Notes: a model not told the origin generated them from the letters alone. A stretch of DNA of 64,000 bases from Corallium rubrum (GCA_964035015.1 OZ035997.1:11542036-11606035); one strand, 5' to 3'. Shown: positions 1 through 10,691, numbered from the stretch's first letter. Translations and numbers: made by a program.

Positions 1-9
1 CTTCCTTAC

Positions 10-186
10 CCTGACACACTGCATCAGATCCTGACCAATCTTTTGATGGCAGACAAGTCCGATTCGGCGTACCACTCTTCATTTCATGTCCTATATCACA
101 TGTAAAATTACACACACTCTCCGTGACGTATCCATCGCAACTCTTCGCTCCATGGAGAGGAGCATACATGGGACGACATGGCCTTC
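10..186 (-). CDS. Sushi/CCP-domain exon, last visible exon of the EGF-Sushi gene
   Basis: This exon is read on the minus strand between a TTCTAG acceptor (just right of 186) and a GTAAGG donor at 1-9. It is 177 bp and symmetric phase 1-1, and encodes one complete Sushi (complement control protein) module. Six cysteines are visible, with the usual Trp (KDWSGSDAVC) before the last one. Six rather than four cysteines is the selectin-type variant. Sushi modules are extracellular protein- or glycan-binding domains. The exon follows the EGF exons of the same gene upstream (higher coordinates), and the phase matches the EGF exon at 1604-1729. The donor at the window edge shows that the gene continues to the left, outside this window. 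Confidence 0.75.
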
Positions 187-197
187 CTAGAATAAAT

Positions 198-505
198 GCA
201 ATTAGTATAAATACACGGGTGATTATAGAAAATTGCGCGCGCTGACTGGTCGAGCTACTTCGGATGAATTCCCGATAATCACCTACAGCGTTTATTCAAA
301 ATGGCCGCCAACCAATTTGTCAATGTGACAGACGAGGAAATTAACAATTTAAAAAAAAATGTTGTTCCGAAAAGTACGAAAATGTGTATTTATACTAAAG
401 CAATTATTCACCTCATGCTCGGTGAATATCCGTGAATAATAAATAACATCGACTTCGTCTTGGTTATTATTCACCGATATTCACCTCGCCTTCGGTGAAT
501 AATTG
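198..505. repeat. Two adjacent inverted-repeat (MITE-like) elements
   Basis: A 15-bp inverted pair (TTAGTATAAATACAC near 203, GTGTATTTATACTAA near 385) brackets the first element. The second runs from CAATTATTCACC (401) to GGTGAATAATTG (505), with a second inner arm pair. The apex contains CTCGCCTTCGG, a loop motif shared with other hairpins in this window. No reading frame is present. Confidence 0.6.
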
Positions 506-734
506 TTAAGTATTTATCAGCCTGAATATGCCGGCGTTTTGACAAAAATATTTGAACTTGATTTACCAACATAGCTAAACGATTTTCCCTCTTAACCCCA
601 GAAGTACAATCGGTGGTGGCAAAAGATGTTTTTCACTGCAGGGGTTAATCCATTTTTAGGCCATCTTTAACCCCATCTTCAGAGATATTGGGGGGCTTAG
701 CCCCTTCGTTAAAAATATAAGGAGCGGTACCATT

Positions 735-1440
735 CTGCAGAGACGTCTCCTAATCAGTATAATGTCTTCGAAGGGCAAAGTATGAATAACAAGACCCTGC
801 TCAGGCGTTCACTCGACCAGGCGACTGCATGATTTCTGACAGCTTGGGTCTGGCGTAGCCTTTGCATAACTCTAGCAAGACTATATAGACCACTTTCATA
901 ATGCAACTAGTTTGAATATTCTTTTTTATGCATCTTAATAAGCCGTTCTAGCCTCGTTTGTGTGCCTGCATGTAATTCAAAAGAATATTTGCTTTATAAC
1001 GAGGCTATAGGAAGGCTCATTTAGATGCACATCTGAAACGAATACGGTGGTCCGGTATGAAAGTGGTTTATGGCAATGTATAATTGCATAGATTTTGACA
1101 AATCGAATCTACGGTCTTATATGAATTGCAGCGGTACAGGAAACGCCGAAGGTTTGCTAAATAATGTGGTAATGTAAACAACAAGGCCCCTTTCCCGGAA
1201 TTTATATAATTTAGTAGACAATAGTGTCGGATTCGGCAGATTCAAACGATCATTTTGATATAGCATTTATTTAAATTTGGACAAACAGAAAGTATTTAAA
1301 CATGTTTTGAAACAGCTCGTCATATATCTTTTACGCAGGTCTACCGCGATCGGCGTGTGCAGTTGTATAAAACATTTTAATAAGCCTTTGTAAGTATAAA
1401 TGTAAAGCTGTTCAGATGAACTCGCAACTGTAACTACGTT
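735..1440. repeat. Interspersed repeat copy A, with nested MITE at about 890-1073
   Basis: Several blocks (around 800-870, 1075-1140 and 1190-1400) recur in the same order at 26480-27250, so this is a diverged two-copy repeat. Copy A is interrupted at about 890-1073 by an element with ends TATAGACCACTTTCATA and TATGAAAGTGGTTTA that is absent from copy B. Related ends occur at 11636, 32090 and 56817. No protein homology is recognised. Confidence 0.55.
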
Positions 1441-1603
1441 ACATGCCTCACAGATTTGCAAAGGTTGACGGGAAGTATTGCGCAATTTTGTGTGGGGAAA
1501 AACACACAGAAACGGAGCCGACATCTCCGACACCTAGACTCGCGCTACCACAGGTAGCCCGAGTAATTAACGGTAAACAAAAGTAGTATTTCTGCAATCT
1601 TAC

Positions 1604-1729
1604 CTTGACAAGCCTTTTTGTTTGAACTAAGATCAAATCCTGCTCTACAGCGGCAGTAATAACTTCCAATGGTGTTGACACAAATATGTGAACAGCCAGA
1701 CACATTCAATTGTTGACACTCGTCCATGT
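1604..1729 (-). CDS. Calcium-binding EGF exon (cbEGF 6)
   Basis: The exon is 126 bp, phase 1-1, between acceptor TATTTAG (just right of 1729) and donor GTAAGATTG (just left of 1604). It encodes one cbEGF module starting DMDEC, with six cysteines and the CxNTxGSYYCxC signature (residues VNTIGSYYCRC). The D-x-D-E-C opening and the Asn/aromatic pair are the calcium-ligand and hydroxylation consensus known for fibrillin, fibulin and matrilin EGFs. It lies between the cbEGF exon at 3155-3277 and the Sushi exon at 10-186. Confidence 0.85.
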
Positions 1730-1868
1730 CTAAATAGAAATAACTATATATTATATACTGTCAAAACACATCAATACATGAAATACCAACAAAAAGCACC
1801 TAAACTTTTTTCAAGATCAAAGTCACTAATTACGTAATCTTCAACAAGAAGAAGAGTGTTTCATCAGG

Positions 1869-2774
1869 CAGGGGCGGACTGGCTACATCAGAGGGGCCTG
1901 GGCGATTTGCTGTAAAACGGGGCCCAGTTTTCAAACCAAGTTGTTGTGGGTCCACATGCATGTATAGGGGGTCCCCGGAAAATTTTTGAAATTTGGGTCT
2001 CTGAAATGACATTTCCCGCATTCTGACAGCAGTTTTAAGCAAACTTTTAATAGTTTTAAAACATGTTTGTAATGGCACATTTCGTCATTTTTAACAAAGA
2101 TTTTGTCCAAATTAGGCTTTAAATAGTATACATGTATTAGTTTGTGAAAACATACATTAACGCTAAATGTAACAATATGCATGGACTGTAAGGTCAACGC
2201 CTGAGGGTTACCAATAAAAAGAAAGGACGACGCATTTCCGTACGCATTCTTTCCCATGCGCTAACCACTTATCGACTATATTTTAATATGATTGTAGATC
2301 AGATGTTTGAAGCGTTTCAAACTTTTTAGATCCACATTTTCTTTTTGAGTAATCTCAACAAATTGTAAAGAACGACTCTATATTAGGAGCAATAAAGGGG
2401 GAAGATTGGTCCACTTTGGTCCACTTCCCCCCAACTCCGCGGACCCTAAACATTGTTCTCTTTTCAGAGGAGCTGCTTCTTGCAGGTCGTCCACCTTTTT
2501 CTTACGCCTTTTCTGTGCACCACGTTTAATGGCTTTCTTCATAATTCCAGAAGTCGAAATGTCGGAAGAAACTACAGCTTCCACTATAAACGCTAGATAA
2601 TTATTTTATCCTAAGCATGTATTGCCTGATTGATACATAGCCTTTTTTTACTTTTGCAAAGTCAAAAACATTTAAGGGCCCAAAGGGGGCCCAAAGGGGG
2701 CCCAAAGGGGGCCCAACAGGCAAGGGGCCCACCAGGCGTTTGCCCGGTAAGCCCGACTGGCCAGTCCGCCCCTG
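1869..2774 (-). mobile_element. Non-autonomous hAT transposon with perfect 8-bp TSD
   Basis: Terminal inverted repeats CAGGGGCGGACTGGC (1869) and GCCAGTCCGCCCCTG (ending 2774) are flanked on both sides by the identical octamer TCATCAGG (1861-1868 and 2775-2782). That is the hAT superfamily signature. The 906-bp interior has no intact transposase. A minus-strand frame near 2480-2560 contains KRGAQKRRKKKVDD, reminiscent of the basic N-terminus of hAT/zf-TTF transposases (weak). A GGGCCCAAAGG-type short tandem repeat lies at 2677-2715. The element sits in the intron between the EGF exons at 1604 and 3155. Confidence 0.85.
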
Positions 2775-3154
2775 TCATCAGGACTTTCAAATACCAATTG
2801 CGTTTGTTGCAAACCAAAGCAAGACCGGAGTTTTTAAACAAACTTCGAAATACTCTTCCGATTTCCGAGTGACATAACGTCTCAAACAAGTATTTTAAGA
2901 AAAATCAAGATGAAAGTTTCCATAATTTATGTAATTTCTTTCCAAATATCCAAACCAACATCTCGGTGCTGATTTCTTCTGTTTTCGGATTATACATTAT
3001 TAATGAGTTTGAAATATAGATGTAAAATTGACCAATATTAGAGTTACGTAACCAAAAAAGGTACCAATGCAAGGTTTATAAAAATTGAGATGTTTAAATG
3101 ATTTTTTTTAAATGATTGTTTCGTCAGTACAACATGTATAATTCAAGTACTCAC

Positions 3155-3277
3155 CGTTGCACGTCTTTCTATCCCAGGCCAAACTATATCCAGTTCTACA
3201 AGAACAAATAAAACTTCCAACCGTATTTTGGCAAGTGTGAGAACATCCTGCAGTACCTGTTGTGCATTCGTTGATAT
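3155..3277 (-). CDS. Calcium-binding EGF exon (cbEGF 5)
   Basis: The exon is 123 bp, phase 1-1, with acceptor ATCTAG (just right of 3277) and donor GTGAGTAC (left of 3155). It encodes DINEC, six cysteines, and [12 protein letters not shown] followed by a GY before the last cysteine, a standard cbEGF. Neighbouring exons at 1604 and 4062 have the same size and phase, which is the pattern left by exon duplication of one EGF module. The flanking intron to the right carries a degenerate GAATT-type tandem repeat. Confidence 0.85.
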
Positions 3278-3399
3278 CTAGAATATTTTCGAAACGTTTG
3301 CTAAAATCATTTAATTAAACAATATTTTACAAACAAGAATTAAAAAAACACTATTAAAACCCTGCTCAGAATAAATGTTATGCAAGAATTCGTAATTAT

Positions 3400-3700
3400 A
3401 ACTAGGAATGAGGAATTAGGAATGGAGAATTGGAAAATGGGAATTGGCAACACGCAATTGAGAATTAGGAATTAAAATTTAGGAATTGTGAATTGAAAAT
3501 TGTGAATTGGAAATAAAAATTGTGAATTGGAAATTAAAAATTGGGAATTGGGAATTAGAAGTAGGCAATTGGGAAGTGGGAATTGGAAATTAAAATTTAA
3601 GAATTGTGAATTGAAAATTATGAATTGAAATTGTGAATTGAAAATTGTGAATTGAAAATTTGGAGTTGGGAATTTGAAATTAAGAGTTGGCGAACGGAGT
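3400..3700. repeat. Degenerate GGAATT(G/A)-type purine-rich tandem repeat
   Basis: About 300 bp of imperfect 7-14 bp units built on GAATTG, GGAATTA and GAAAATT, strongly asymmetric (purine-rich plus strand). The open minus-strand frame across it is a by-product of the repeat and is not a gene. Confidence 0.7.
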
Positions 3701-3760
3701 CCTTCATCAGAGTAAAATGTCTTGTTCAATATTGTTATATTAAATTACTTTAGTAATACT

Positions 3761-3861
3761 TTAACACTTTGAAGCCTGAAGACGAGTCTTTAGTATTTTA
3801 GTCTGGCTAACGTGAGACGAATTTCTTCGCATAAGGAGAGATCCAGGCCTCAAAGTGTTAA
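3761..3861. mobile_element. 101-bp MITE with TTAACACTTTGA ends
   Basis: Terminal inverted repeats TTAACACTTTGA and TCAAAGTGTTAA enclose an inner hairpin GTCTGGCTAACGTGAGACGA. The same inner GTCTGGCTAACGCCAGACGA motif occurs at 14370 (diverged), 29745, 30135 and 30250, so this is a multicopy hairpin family. Confidence 0.65.
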
Positions 3862-4061
3862 CTTAATTTACTTTAGTTTTTCTTGTCATTGTCATGATCA
3901 TTGTTATGTGTTCCGGAAGTTCTGGTTAGACCTAAAATAAAATTTATGTGCTGTTGTATCGTATTTTATGATTGTTAAATTGATATATACATAATTATGA
4001 TGAAAAACATAAATAAATATGAATACAAACGCAAATATTGAAAAACAAACGGAACATTTAC

Positions 4062-4187
4062 CAGTGCATGACTTTGAGTCCCATCGGCTAACTTTGTACC
4101 CATCATTACAATTACATTTATATCCACCAGCAAAGTTGTCGCATTTTTGACTGCAGCCTCCGTTATTAACAAGACACTCGTTATGGT
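4062..4187 (-). CDS. EGF exon (cbEGF-like 4)
   Basis: The exon is 126 bp, phase 1-1, acceptor CTCTAG (right of 4187), donor GTAAATG (left of 4062). It encodes DHNECLVNNGGCS and then CDNFAGGYKCNCNDGYKV, six cysteines in EGF spacing. The DxNEC start is kept, but the usual N-T-x-G-S stretch is N-F-A-G-G, so calcium binding is plausible but less certain than for its neighbours. The long open frame in the other minus-strand register at this place is a shadow. Confidence 0.8.
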
Positions 4188-4418
4188 CTAGAGAAAAAAG
4201 AAAAAAGAAACATTTTAACCTCGCTATTTAAATTTAAGCATGAAATTTAAAAATAGTATAATTGACAATTAATCACTCGTGATAAATTATCAGCTATACT
4301 AGTTTTGGATTTCTTGATTATTATCATTTTTCTGGCGTTCTGTTACCCAAAAGAATGAATCATGTTAATGTGACGTCTTAAAATTTTAATATTTAAATTA
4401 TAAAAAACAAATTTGTTC

Positions 4419-4552
4419 CTTTTCACTCACGTGAACGATGACCCCATTGCGATAATGCAACAATACGAAATGAGAGCTAAATTCCCATAGGATAAATCTA
4501 ATACACTAATATGGCCGCCGTGACGTCAGATGAAAACGATCCATAAAGTCGG
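4419..4552. mobile_element. MITE with TTTTCACTCACGTGA / GATGAAAAC ends
   Basis: The left end TTTTCACTCACGTGA and right end TGACGTCAGATGAAAAC enclose conserved blocks (ACAATACGAAAT, ATATGGCCGCCGTGACGT). A second copy in opposite orientation is at 31584-31747 and shares those blocks. Confidence 0.6.
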
Positions 4553-4679
4553 TCGTTTCAAATGTTTTATAGATCATTGTTGTAAGTTTTTGTCATTTTA
4601 AGTTGATACGACTATTCCTTTCCGAGTTACAGAATTTAACGCTGAGATCGGCATAATTTTCAAAAGACGGGTAAAGCTA

Positions 4680-4940
4680 CAATCTTGGCCAAAATTCATG
4701 CGTTCACTTGCATACAAAAATCGGTAATCGTATCAATTTGCAAAATTGTTTTAAAATAATCGTCACCCCAACTCCACGTATAATGTTGTTTAAAAAAGCG
4801 AAATGCAAGCAAGGCCCGACGTATATGATAATCAACATTGATTTGGGGGGAGAGGGGGGTGATTTTTTTATTTTTGACCAAGAAATTTGATGTGAGCATT
4901 AATTTTAGGCTAACGGTCCGAATAAGTTTGGTCAGGATTG
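4680..4940. mobile_element. TA-flanked MITE, same family as 21523-21775 and 24981-25238
   Basis: The ends CAATCTTGGCCAAAA and TTTGGTCAGGATTG are inverted repeats directly flanked by TA on both sides, a Tc1/mariner-type duplication. The interior shares a G-rich run next to an AACATTGA block with the copies at 21.5 and 25.0 kb. Confidence 0.65.
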
Positions 4941-5652
4941 TAGTTCTTTTTCACAATTCGACGTCCTTTAATTAAGCTTAGTTAAGCTTTAAAAGTTATG
5001 TCTGAAATTATATTTCACAATCACAATTATTTGACCCTTCTTTTTTAATATATAAGAATGACAGCCAACAACGCTTTAACAACCACATAAAATATTTCGG
5101 TGACGAGAAATAATATTCTGGAAATTCGGAAAACATCAAAGCGCCTATTTTTTGTTGAGATGGTCCTCACCGTGCATAAACCTTTTGTTTTTGTATATTA
5201 ATATGTAAATAACATGGTTGCGCGATTGAACCTAAACGTTGTTATTGGATGATTGCTTCATCCTACCAAAAATACAATGTGCTCACCGTGCACAAGTTTG
5301 CATAAACGTGGACAAAAAGATAGAACAAAGACTTTTGCTGAGATAAATTCGACAGATATAGTCTTATTAGACTATGAAGAAATATACCAATAATTCATCA
5401 TAAATTAAAACGCGCCGCGCCATACAAATAAAGTGGAGCAAACGCCCCGTTGTTGTACCCATGCCTCGAAGAAAAGCTCGGTATTTTGAAAGCACACAAG
5501 GGGAACTGACTGATTTCTAAATGCCGGTATGAAAATAAATGTTATGTCACGAACCTCCTCCATTCGCCGTCACAGAAACAGGAAATTAAAATACAGCCTA
5601 GAAATAGGCTTTTCCGTGGCTGAGCTGTGGCCCATGGGACTATGAAGCTGAA

Positions 5653-5673
5653 GGGGGGGGGGGGGGGGGGGGG
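5653..5673 (+). repeat. Poly-G tract (21 G)
   Basis: An uninterrupted run of 21 G residues in an intron. The surrounding 4950-5800 has no gene that I can recognise. Confidence 0.9.
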
Positions 5674-5811
5674 AGCAAGTTAACGGACGTACCATAAGGC
5701 TATTCTAACGTTTTGTGTGATCAGTCATTTTTGTTCGCTTACAGGCGACCTTGATTTATATTATAATGACCGTATCATTTATTAGTACAGCAAACAGAAA
5801 TGTCAACTCAC

Positions 5812-5931
5812 CAGAGCAGGTTCTTCCATCACTAGTCAGGTAATGACCATCACGGCATTCACATCTGTAACTTCCGTATGTGTTGATGCATTTATGTTCG
5901 CATCCATGGTATGTATCACATTCGTTTTTGT
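5812..5931 (-). CDS. Calcium-binding EGF exon (cbEGF 3)
   Basis: The exon is 120 bp, phase 1-1, acceptor ATTTAG (right of 5931), donor GTGAGTTG (left of 5812). It encodes [15 protein letters not shown] then [17 protein letters not shown], with six cysteines. It has the Asp/Asn-Glu opening and NTxGSY core of cbEGF modules. Size and phase match the adjacent exons at 4062 and 6299. Confidence 0.85.
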
Positions 5932-6298
5932 CTAAATAGTAAGTAAAATTTTAAAAAACGTGCGCTGCGCATCCAAGTAGTGTAAAAATACAAGTCCAAA
6001 ATGCTAAAAGATTTGGTGTACTGTCGAGCACTGGCTCACAAAATTAAAGACGTCGTGACAGTACACCAAATTTTTAACATTTTGAATAGGTGAAATTTCA
6101 GGTATTTTTAAAATACTATACCTCTCTACTATAGGTCTTACTAGAAATAAACACAACTTGTCACAAAATTTATTATAACTAGGCCTATAAAAGCAAAAAA
6201 TCAGCAGCACACGTAGGGCAAGAGGTTTACATTTCTCGTTGCGTAGTTATCTATAGTTCTGTTACCAACTTACAATAAGCAGTCATATAATTCCTTAC

Positions 6299-6421
6299 CT
6301 CTACAATACTTCCCAGTGCTTGACTCGAATCCAGTTCTACATCGACAACGGTAACTTCCAGGAGTATTTGTACAATCTGAATTGGAGCCGCATGTATAGG
6401 AACGTACACACTCGTTGGTGT
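6299..6421 (-). CDS. Calcium-binding EGF exon (cbEGF 2)
   Basis: The exon is 123 bp, phase 1-1, acceptor TCCTAG (right of 6421), donor GTAAGGAA (left of 6299). It encodes DTNECVRSYTCGSNSDC then TNTPGSYRCRCRTGFES, six cysteines, NTPGSY core and aromatic residue. It is the variant in which a short insertion (GSNSD) precedes cysteine 3. The intron that separates it from the next exon at 8018 is filled by the pentanucleotide satellite mosaic at 6540-7819. Confidence 0.85.
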
Positions 6422-6539
6422 CTAGGAGAAGAAATAGTCATGAATGGTCCATCCGTCCATGTATATATCTTTATTGTAGATCTCTCATCTAGAGCTGCTT
6501 AGCATAAGTTGATGGATAAATTTGCTGTACATATAGTTT

Positions 6540-7819
6540 GTAGAAGTTGTAGTCCAATCTAATCTAATCCAATTCAATTCAATCTAATAAATCTGACCAA
6601 ATCCAAACCAAGCCAATTCAATCCAATCTAATCCAATCCAATCCAAGCCAAGCCAATCCAATCCAATCCAATCCAATCCAATCCAATCCAATCCAATCCA
6701 ATCCAATCCAATCCAATCCAATCCAATCTAATTAAAAGTACTCCAAACCAATCCAATCCAAACTATTCTAATCCAATCCAATCCAATCCAATCCAATCCA
6801 ATCCAATCCAATCCAATCCAATCCAATCCAATCCAATCCAATCCAATCCAAACCAAACCATATCAATCCAATCCAATCCAATTCAATCTAATCCAACAAT
6901 CCAATCCAAACCTAACCAAACCAAACCAAACCAATCCAATCCAATCCAATCCAATCCAACGCGAGCCAATCCAATTCAATCTAATCCAACCCAATCCAAC
7001 CCAAGCCAATCCAATCTAATCCAGTAATCTAATCCCATTCCAATCCAATCCAATCCAACCATAACTAAACCAAGCCAACTCAATGCAGTGCAGTGCAGTG
7101 CAGTGCAGTGCAGTGCAGTGCAGTGCAGTGCAGTGCAGTGCAGTGCAGTGCAGTGCAGTGCAGTGCAGTGCAGTGCAGTGCAGTGCAGTGCACAACACGA
7201 CACGACACGACACGACACGACACGACACGACACATCACATCACATCACAAGACACCACACCACACCACACCACACCACACCACACCACACCACACCACAC
7301 CGCACCACACCACACCACACCACACCACACCACACCACACCACACCACACCACACCACACCACACCACACCACAAGACACCAAGCAATACAATGCAATGC
7401 AATGCAATGCAATGCAAGGCAAGGCAAGGCAAGGCAAGGCAAGGCAAGGCAAGGCAAGGCAAGGCAAGGCAAGGCAAGGCAAGGCAAGGCAAGGCAAGGC
7501 AAGGCAAGGCAAGGCAAGGCAAGGCAAGGCAAGGCAATGCAATGCAATGCAATGCAATGCAATGCAATGCAATGCAATGCAATGCAATGCAATGCAATGC
7601 AATGCAATGCAATGAATGCAATGCAATGCAATACAATGCAATGCAATCCCATCCACACTAAACTAAACTAAACTAAACTAAACTAAACTAAACTAAACTA
7701 AACTAAACTAAACTAAACTAAACTAAACTAAACTAAACTAAACTAAACTAAACTAAACTAAACTAAACTAAACTAAACTAAACTAAACTAAACTAAACTA
7801 AACTAAACTAAACTAAACC
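6540..7819. repeat. Mosaic of contiguous pentanucleotide satellites
   Basis: About 1.28 kb of uninterrupted 5-bp periodicity that changes motif in blocks: AATCC (about 6540-7075, with AACCA patches), GCAGT (7084-7192), CGACA (7196-7231), a short CATCA stretch, CACAC/CACCA (7253-7373), TGCAA (7385-7413), GGCAA (7414-7535), TGCAA (7536-7645) and ACTAA (7657-7817). Adjacent motifs differ by one or two bases. Long open frames on both strands across it follow from a 5-bp repeat lacking stops and are not genes. Confidence 0.92.
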
Positions 7820-8017
7820 AAATCAATTCAGTCCAAATTAACCGAACCAGTGACACATATAGTTTACCAAACAATTTTCATATGTTTTGTTTCAGAGGCT
7901 CATAGCTACACCGTACTTGGCATAAGCTTTATGTGTAGTATTTTGAAAAAACAACAAGTAAAATCCGAAAACATCTTAAAAACGTTCCTAAGAATAGAAT
8001 TTACAAAAAGATCTTAC

Positions 8018-8143
8018 CTTTACAGGAACGACCATTTGACTTAAGAGTGTACCCAGTCCTACACGTGCAGTAATAACTACCATGCGTATTTTTGCAATTG
8101 TGTGAACAACGATTATCACTGTACGATGAACATTCGTTCTTAT
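8018..8143 (-). CDS. Calcium-binding EGF exon (cbEGF 1)
   Basis: The exon is 126 bp, phase 1-1, acceptor TTTTTCAG (right of 8143), donor GTAAGATC (left of 8018). It encodes DKNECSSYSDNRCSHNC, then KNTHGSYYCTCRTGYTL, with six cysteines: the first calcium-type EGF after the non-calcium EGF exon at 10692. The intron upstream contains a 5S-derived SINE, a MITE and two satellites. Confidence 0.85.
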
Positions 8144-8207
8144 CTGAAAAATAGAGGGAAATTTTTCTCATTCTTAATTTTATCATTCTTAATTACCCAT
8201 TCGTACT

Positions 8208-8552
8208 TTTAATAATCATAATAATAGTTGATTTATATTGCGCACTTTTCATGACGTAATGCTCGAATGCACATTTGACAGTGTACAACAGATCTAGAGT
8301 AGATAAATTTACAGTACATGAAATAGTTAAGATGTAGGTTCTGATTTTTACGGAAGGAGGAAAACCGGAGAACCCAGCGAAAAACTCTCGAAGTACAGGA
8401 GAGACAAACTAAACTCCACTCACATGAGTCGCAAGCTCGGCAACGGGGTTATTCCCAGACGGTCACCCACACAAGTACTAACCCCGTCCAACTGGGCTTA
8501 TAACTTTGGACTACAGTGGTGAGAGGCAGCGCTCTAACAGCACACCTGTTTA
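8208..8552 (-). mobile_element. 5S-rRNA-derived SINE (SINE3-like)
   Basis: On the minus strand, 8440-8500 reads GTTAGTACTTGTGTGGGTGA then CCGTCTGGGAATA. This matches the 3' half of eukaryotic 5S rRNA, including the internal promoter (box C region). The element continues into a body with CTGGGTTCTCCGGTTTTCCTCC and ends in GCGCAATATAAATCAACTATTATTATG, an (ATT)-rich tail typical of SINE/LINE partner pairs. It starts near 8552. The 5S part is partial, so it is not a functional 5S gene. Confidence 0.7.
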
Positions 8553-8720
8553 AGATTAAGATTTATTCAAAACGTAATGGCAATTTAGTTTAAACAAGGA
8601 TTGCGTGTATTTTTAGCACGTTAACACTAATCACCACTGTGGACCGAATTTAGTTAAAGGCTAAAGGTGAGCTAAGACGGGCAACATTTCTCTTCAACTT
8701 TCAACGCAACTTTGTTGCCA

Positions 8721-8869
8721 CCCACCTTAAACATTATCACGCAACAATGATTTTGTTGCAAGTTGAAAAATGTTTTTGAAGAAAGTAGACTCCATTTTTG
8801 TACTTGCGGCAACATGCTGTTTCAACTTGCAACAAAGAAATTTTATTGCGTGACAATGTTTGAGGTGGG
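8721..8869. mobile_element. 149-bp hairpin MITE
   Basis: The arms CCCACCTTAAACATTATCAC and GTGACAATGTTTGAGGTGGG are near-perfect inverted repeats. Internal TTGCAAGTTGAAA / TTTCAACTTGCAA extends the fold. Confidence 0.65.
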
Positions 8870-9116
8870 TATTACTACCTGTAACAATGCTTTTCAACTT
8901 GCAACGCATCAACGTGCTCGCGTATAACTTAAACTTAAACTTAAACTTATGCGGATGCGACAAGAGTTGCACGATATGGGCCTACAGTAATTGGCCTTTA
9001 ATATGCTGTTGCGATTAGTCGATTACCCTACTATGATGTTGAGTATGCTGCTAATTTTTGTTTGAGTTGTTTTTTGTATATTCATTTGTTTTTGTAAAGG
9101 ACTCCATTGTGGCAAA

Positions 9117-9335
9117 GTTAATAAAATAAAATAAAATAATGCAATGCAATGCAATGAATGCAATGCAATGCAATACAATGCAATGCAATCCCATCCACAC
9201 TAAACTAAACTAAACTAAACTAAACTAAACTAAACTAAACTAAACTAAACTAAACTAAACTAAACTAAACTAAACTAAACTAAACTAAACTAAAGTAAAC
9301 TAAACTAAAATAAAATAAAATAAAATAAAATATCT
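9117..9335. repeat. Second pentanucleotide block, duplicate of the 7.6-kb junction
   Basis: After AATAAAATAAAAT, the segment 9138-9300 repeats the rare interruptions seen at 7605-7680 (CAATGAATGC, CAATACAATG, AATCCCATCCACAC) and then (ACTAA)n, finishing in (AAAAT)n. The shared irregularities show copying between the two loci rather than independent expansion. Confidence 0.85.
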
Positions 9336-9545
9336 TTACAACCATGACAGTTGATTTGTTCCAGGGGTATATTAACTACTTGATAACAAATAGTAAGGTC
9401 TTAACTACGTATCGCCGGACTGAGTGATAATAAGGTCAATACGTTCAAGACCGAATTTAGATATTTTAATGTAAACCCAGAATTTTTCAGTTTTAAACCT
9501 GTATCAGGATTTACAAATCCTAATTAAACATTACTTATTGATAAG

Positions 9546-9781
9546 CATTCATTCATTCGTTCGTTCGTTCGTTCGTTCGTTCGTTCGTTCGTTCGTTCGT
9601 TCGTTCGTTCGTTCGTTCGTTCGTTCGTTCGTTCGTTCGTTCGTTCGTTCGTTCGTTCGTTCGTTCGTTCGTTCGTTCGTTCGCTCGTTCGCTCGTTCGC
9701 TCGTTCGCTCGTTCGCTCGTTCGCTCGTTCGCTCGTTCGCTCGTTCGCTCGTTCGCTCGTTCGCTCGCTCGTTCGCTCGTT

Positions 9782-9812
<31 letters not shown>

Positions 9813-10244
9813 TCGTTCGTTCCGTCGTTCCGTCGTTCCGTCGTTCCGTCGTTCCGTCGTTCCGTCGTTCCGTCGTTCCGTCGTTCCGTCGTTCCGTCGT
9901 TCCGTCGTTCCGTCGTTCCGTCGTTCCGTCGTTCCGTCGTTCCGTCGTTCCGTCGTTCCGTCGTTCCGTCGTTCCGTCGTTCCGTCGTTCCGTCGTTCCG
10001 TCGTTCCGTCGTTCCGTCGTTCCGTCGTTCCGTCGTTCCGTCGTTCCGTCGTTCCGTCGTTCCGTCGTTCCGTCGTTCCGTCGTTTCGTCGTTCCGTCGT
10101 TCCGTCGTTCCGTCGTTCCGTCGTTCCGTCGTTCCGTCGTTCCGTCGTTCCGTCGTTCCGTCGTTCCGTCGTTCGTTCGTTCGTTCGTTCGTTCGTTCGT
10201 TCGTTCGTTCGTTCGTTCGTTCGTTCGTTCGTTCGTTCGTTCAT
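9546..10244. repeat. Symmetric TTCG-type tetranucleotide/octanucleotide satellite
   Basis: A (TCGT)n block, then an 8-bp TCGCTCGT block (about 9681-9788), a short (TCGT)n, a long 8-bp TCCGTCGT block (about 9820-10166), then (TCGT)n again. The whole is about 700 bp with one visible point variant (TTTCG at about 10084). The open frames on both strands (FVRS and TNER repeats) follow from the stop-free repeat. Confidence 0.92.
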
Positions 10245-10691
10245 AAATCTATAAAGCAGGATATTTTGTTAATAAACAAAGCTGATATAGTAGAATAACC
10301 AGGGAAAAGTCAACAAAATTAAAAAAATGTCCACAGGTATGTTTCTTTAAACTTTTCTTGCCATTAATATACCCAAAAGTTTTAAAAACTGTTTTGTCGA
10401 CAAATATCGAGTACGCCAATGTCGCCAAGTTGCTAGCGGCCCTGTCTTGCATGAATTAAAGCCGAAACCCTAGAATACTGGCAAAGCATTCTGGTAGTCA
10501 CCCAATGCCATCTCACGTCATTGTGCAAATGGCTTATTGTTGCCCGCTCGGGCAACAACTGCTTGGTGAAAGTCTAGCTAAATAGCCTAACCAAATAAAA
10601 GTCCAACGAAAACCCAATATATACAAAGCACAGTAAGTGTATACTATTCACCTCCACTACGGTGAACAATTGTAAAGTATCATGAACTTAC

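Noticed and set aside
7083..7671. Several overlapping 130-190 codon frames
   Set aside because: Pentanucleotide satellites without stops give open frames in all registers.
6600..7820. CRISPR-like repeat array
   Set aside because: There are no unique spacers; the DNA is eukaryotic simple-sequence satellite.
8440..8500. Functional 5S rRNA gene
   Set aside because: Only the 3' half is recognisable and it is joined to a SINE body and tail.
9538..10254. Open frames encoding FVRS (plus) and TNER (minus) repeats
   Set aside because: Stop-free consequence of a tetranucleotide satellite; open on both strands, no splice or start context.
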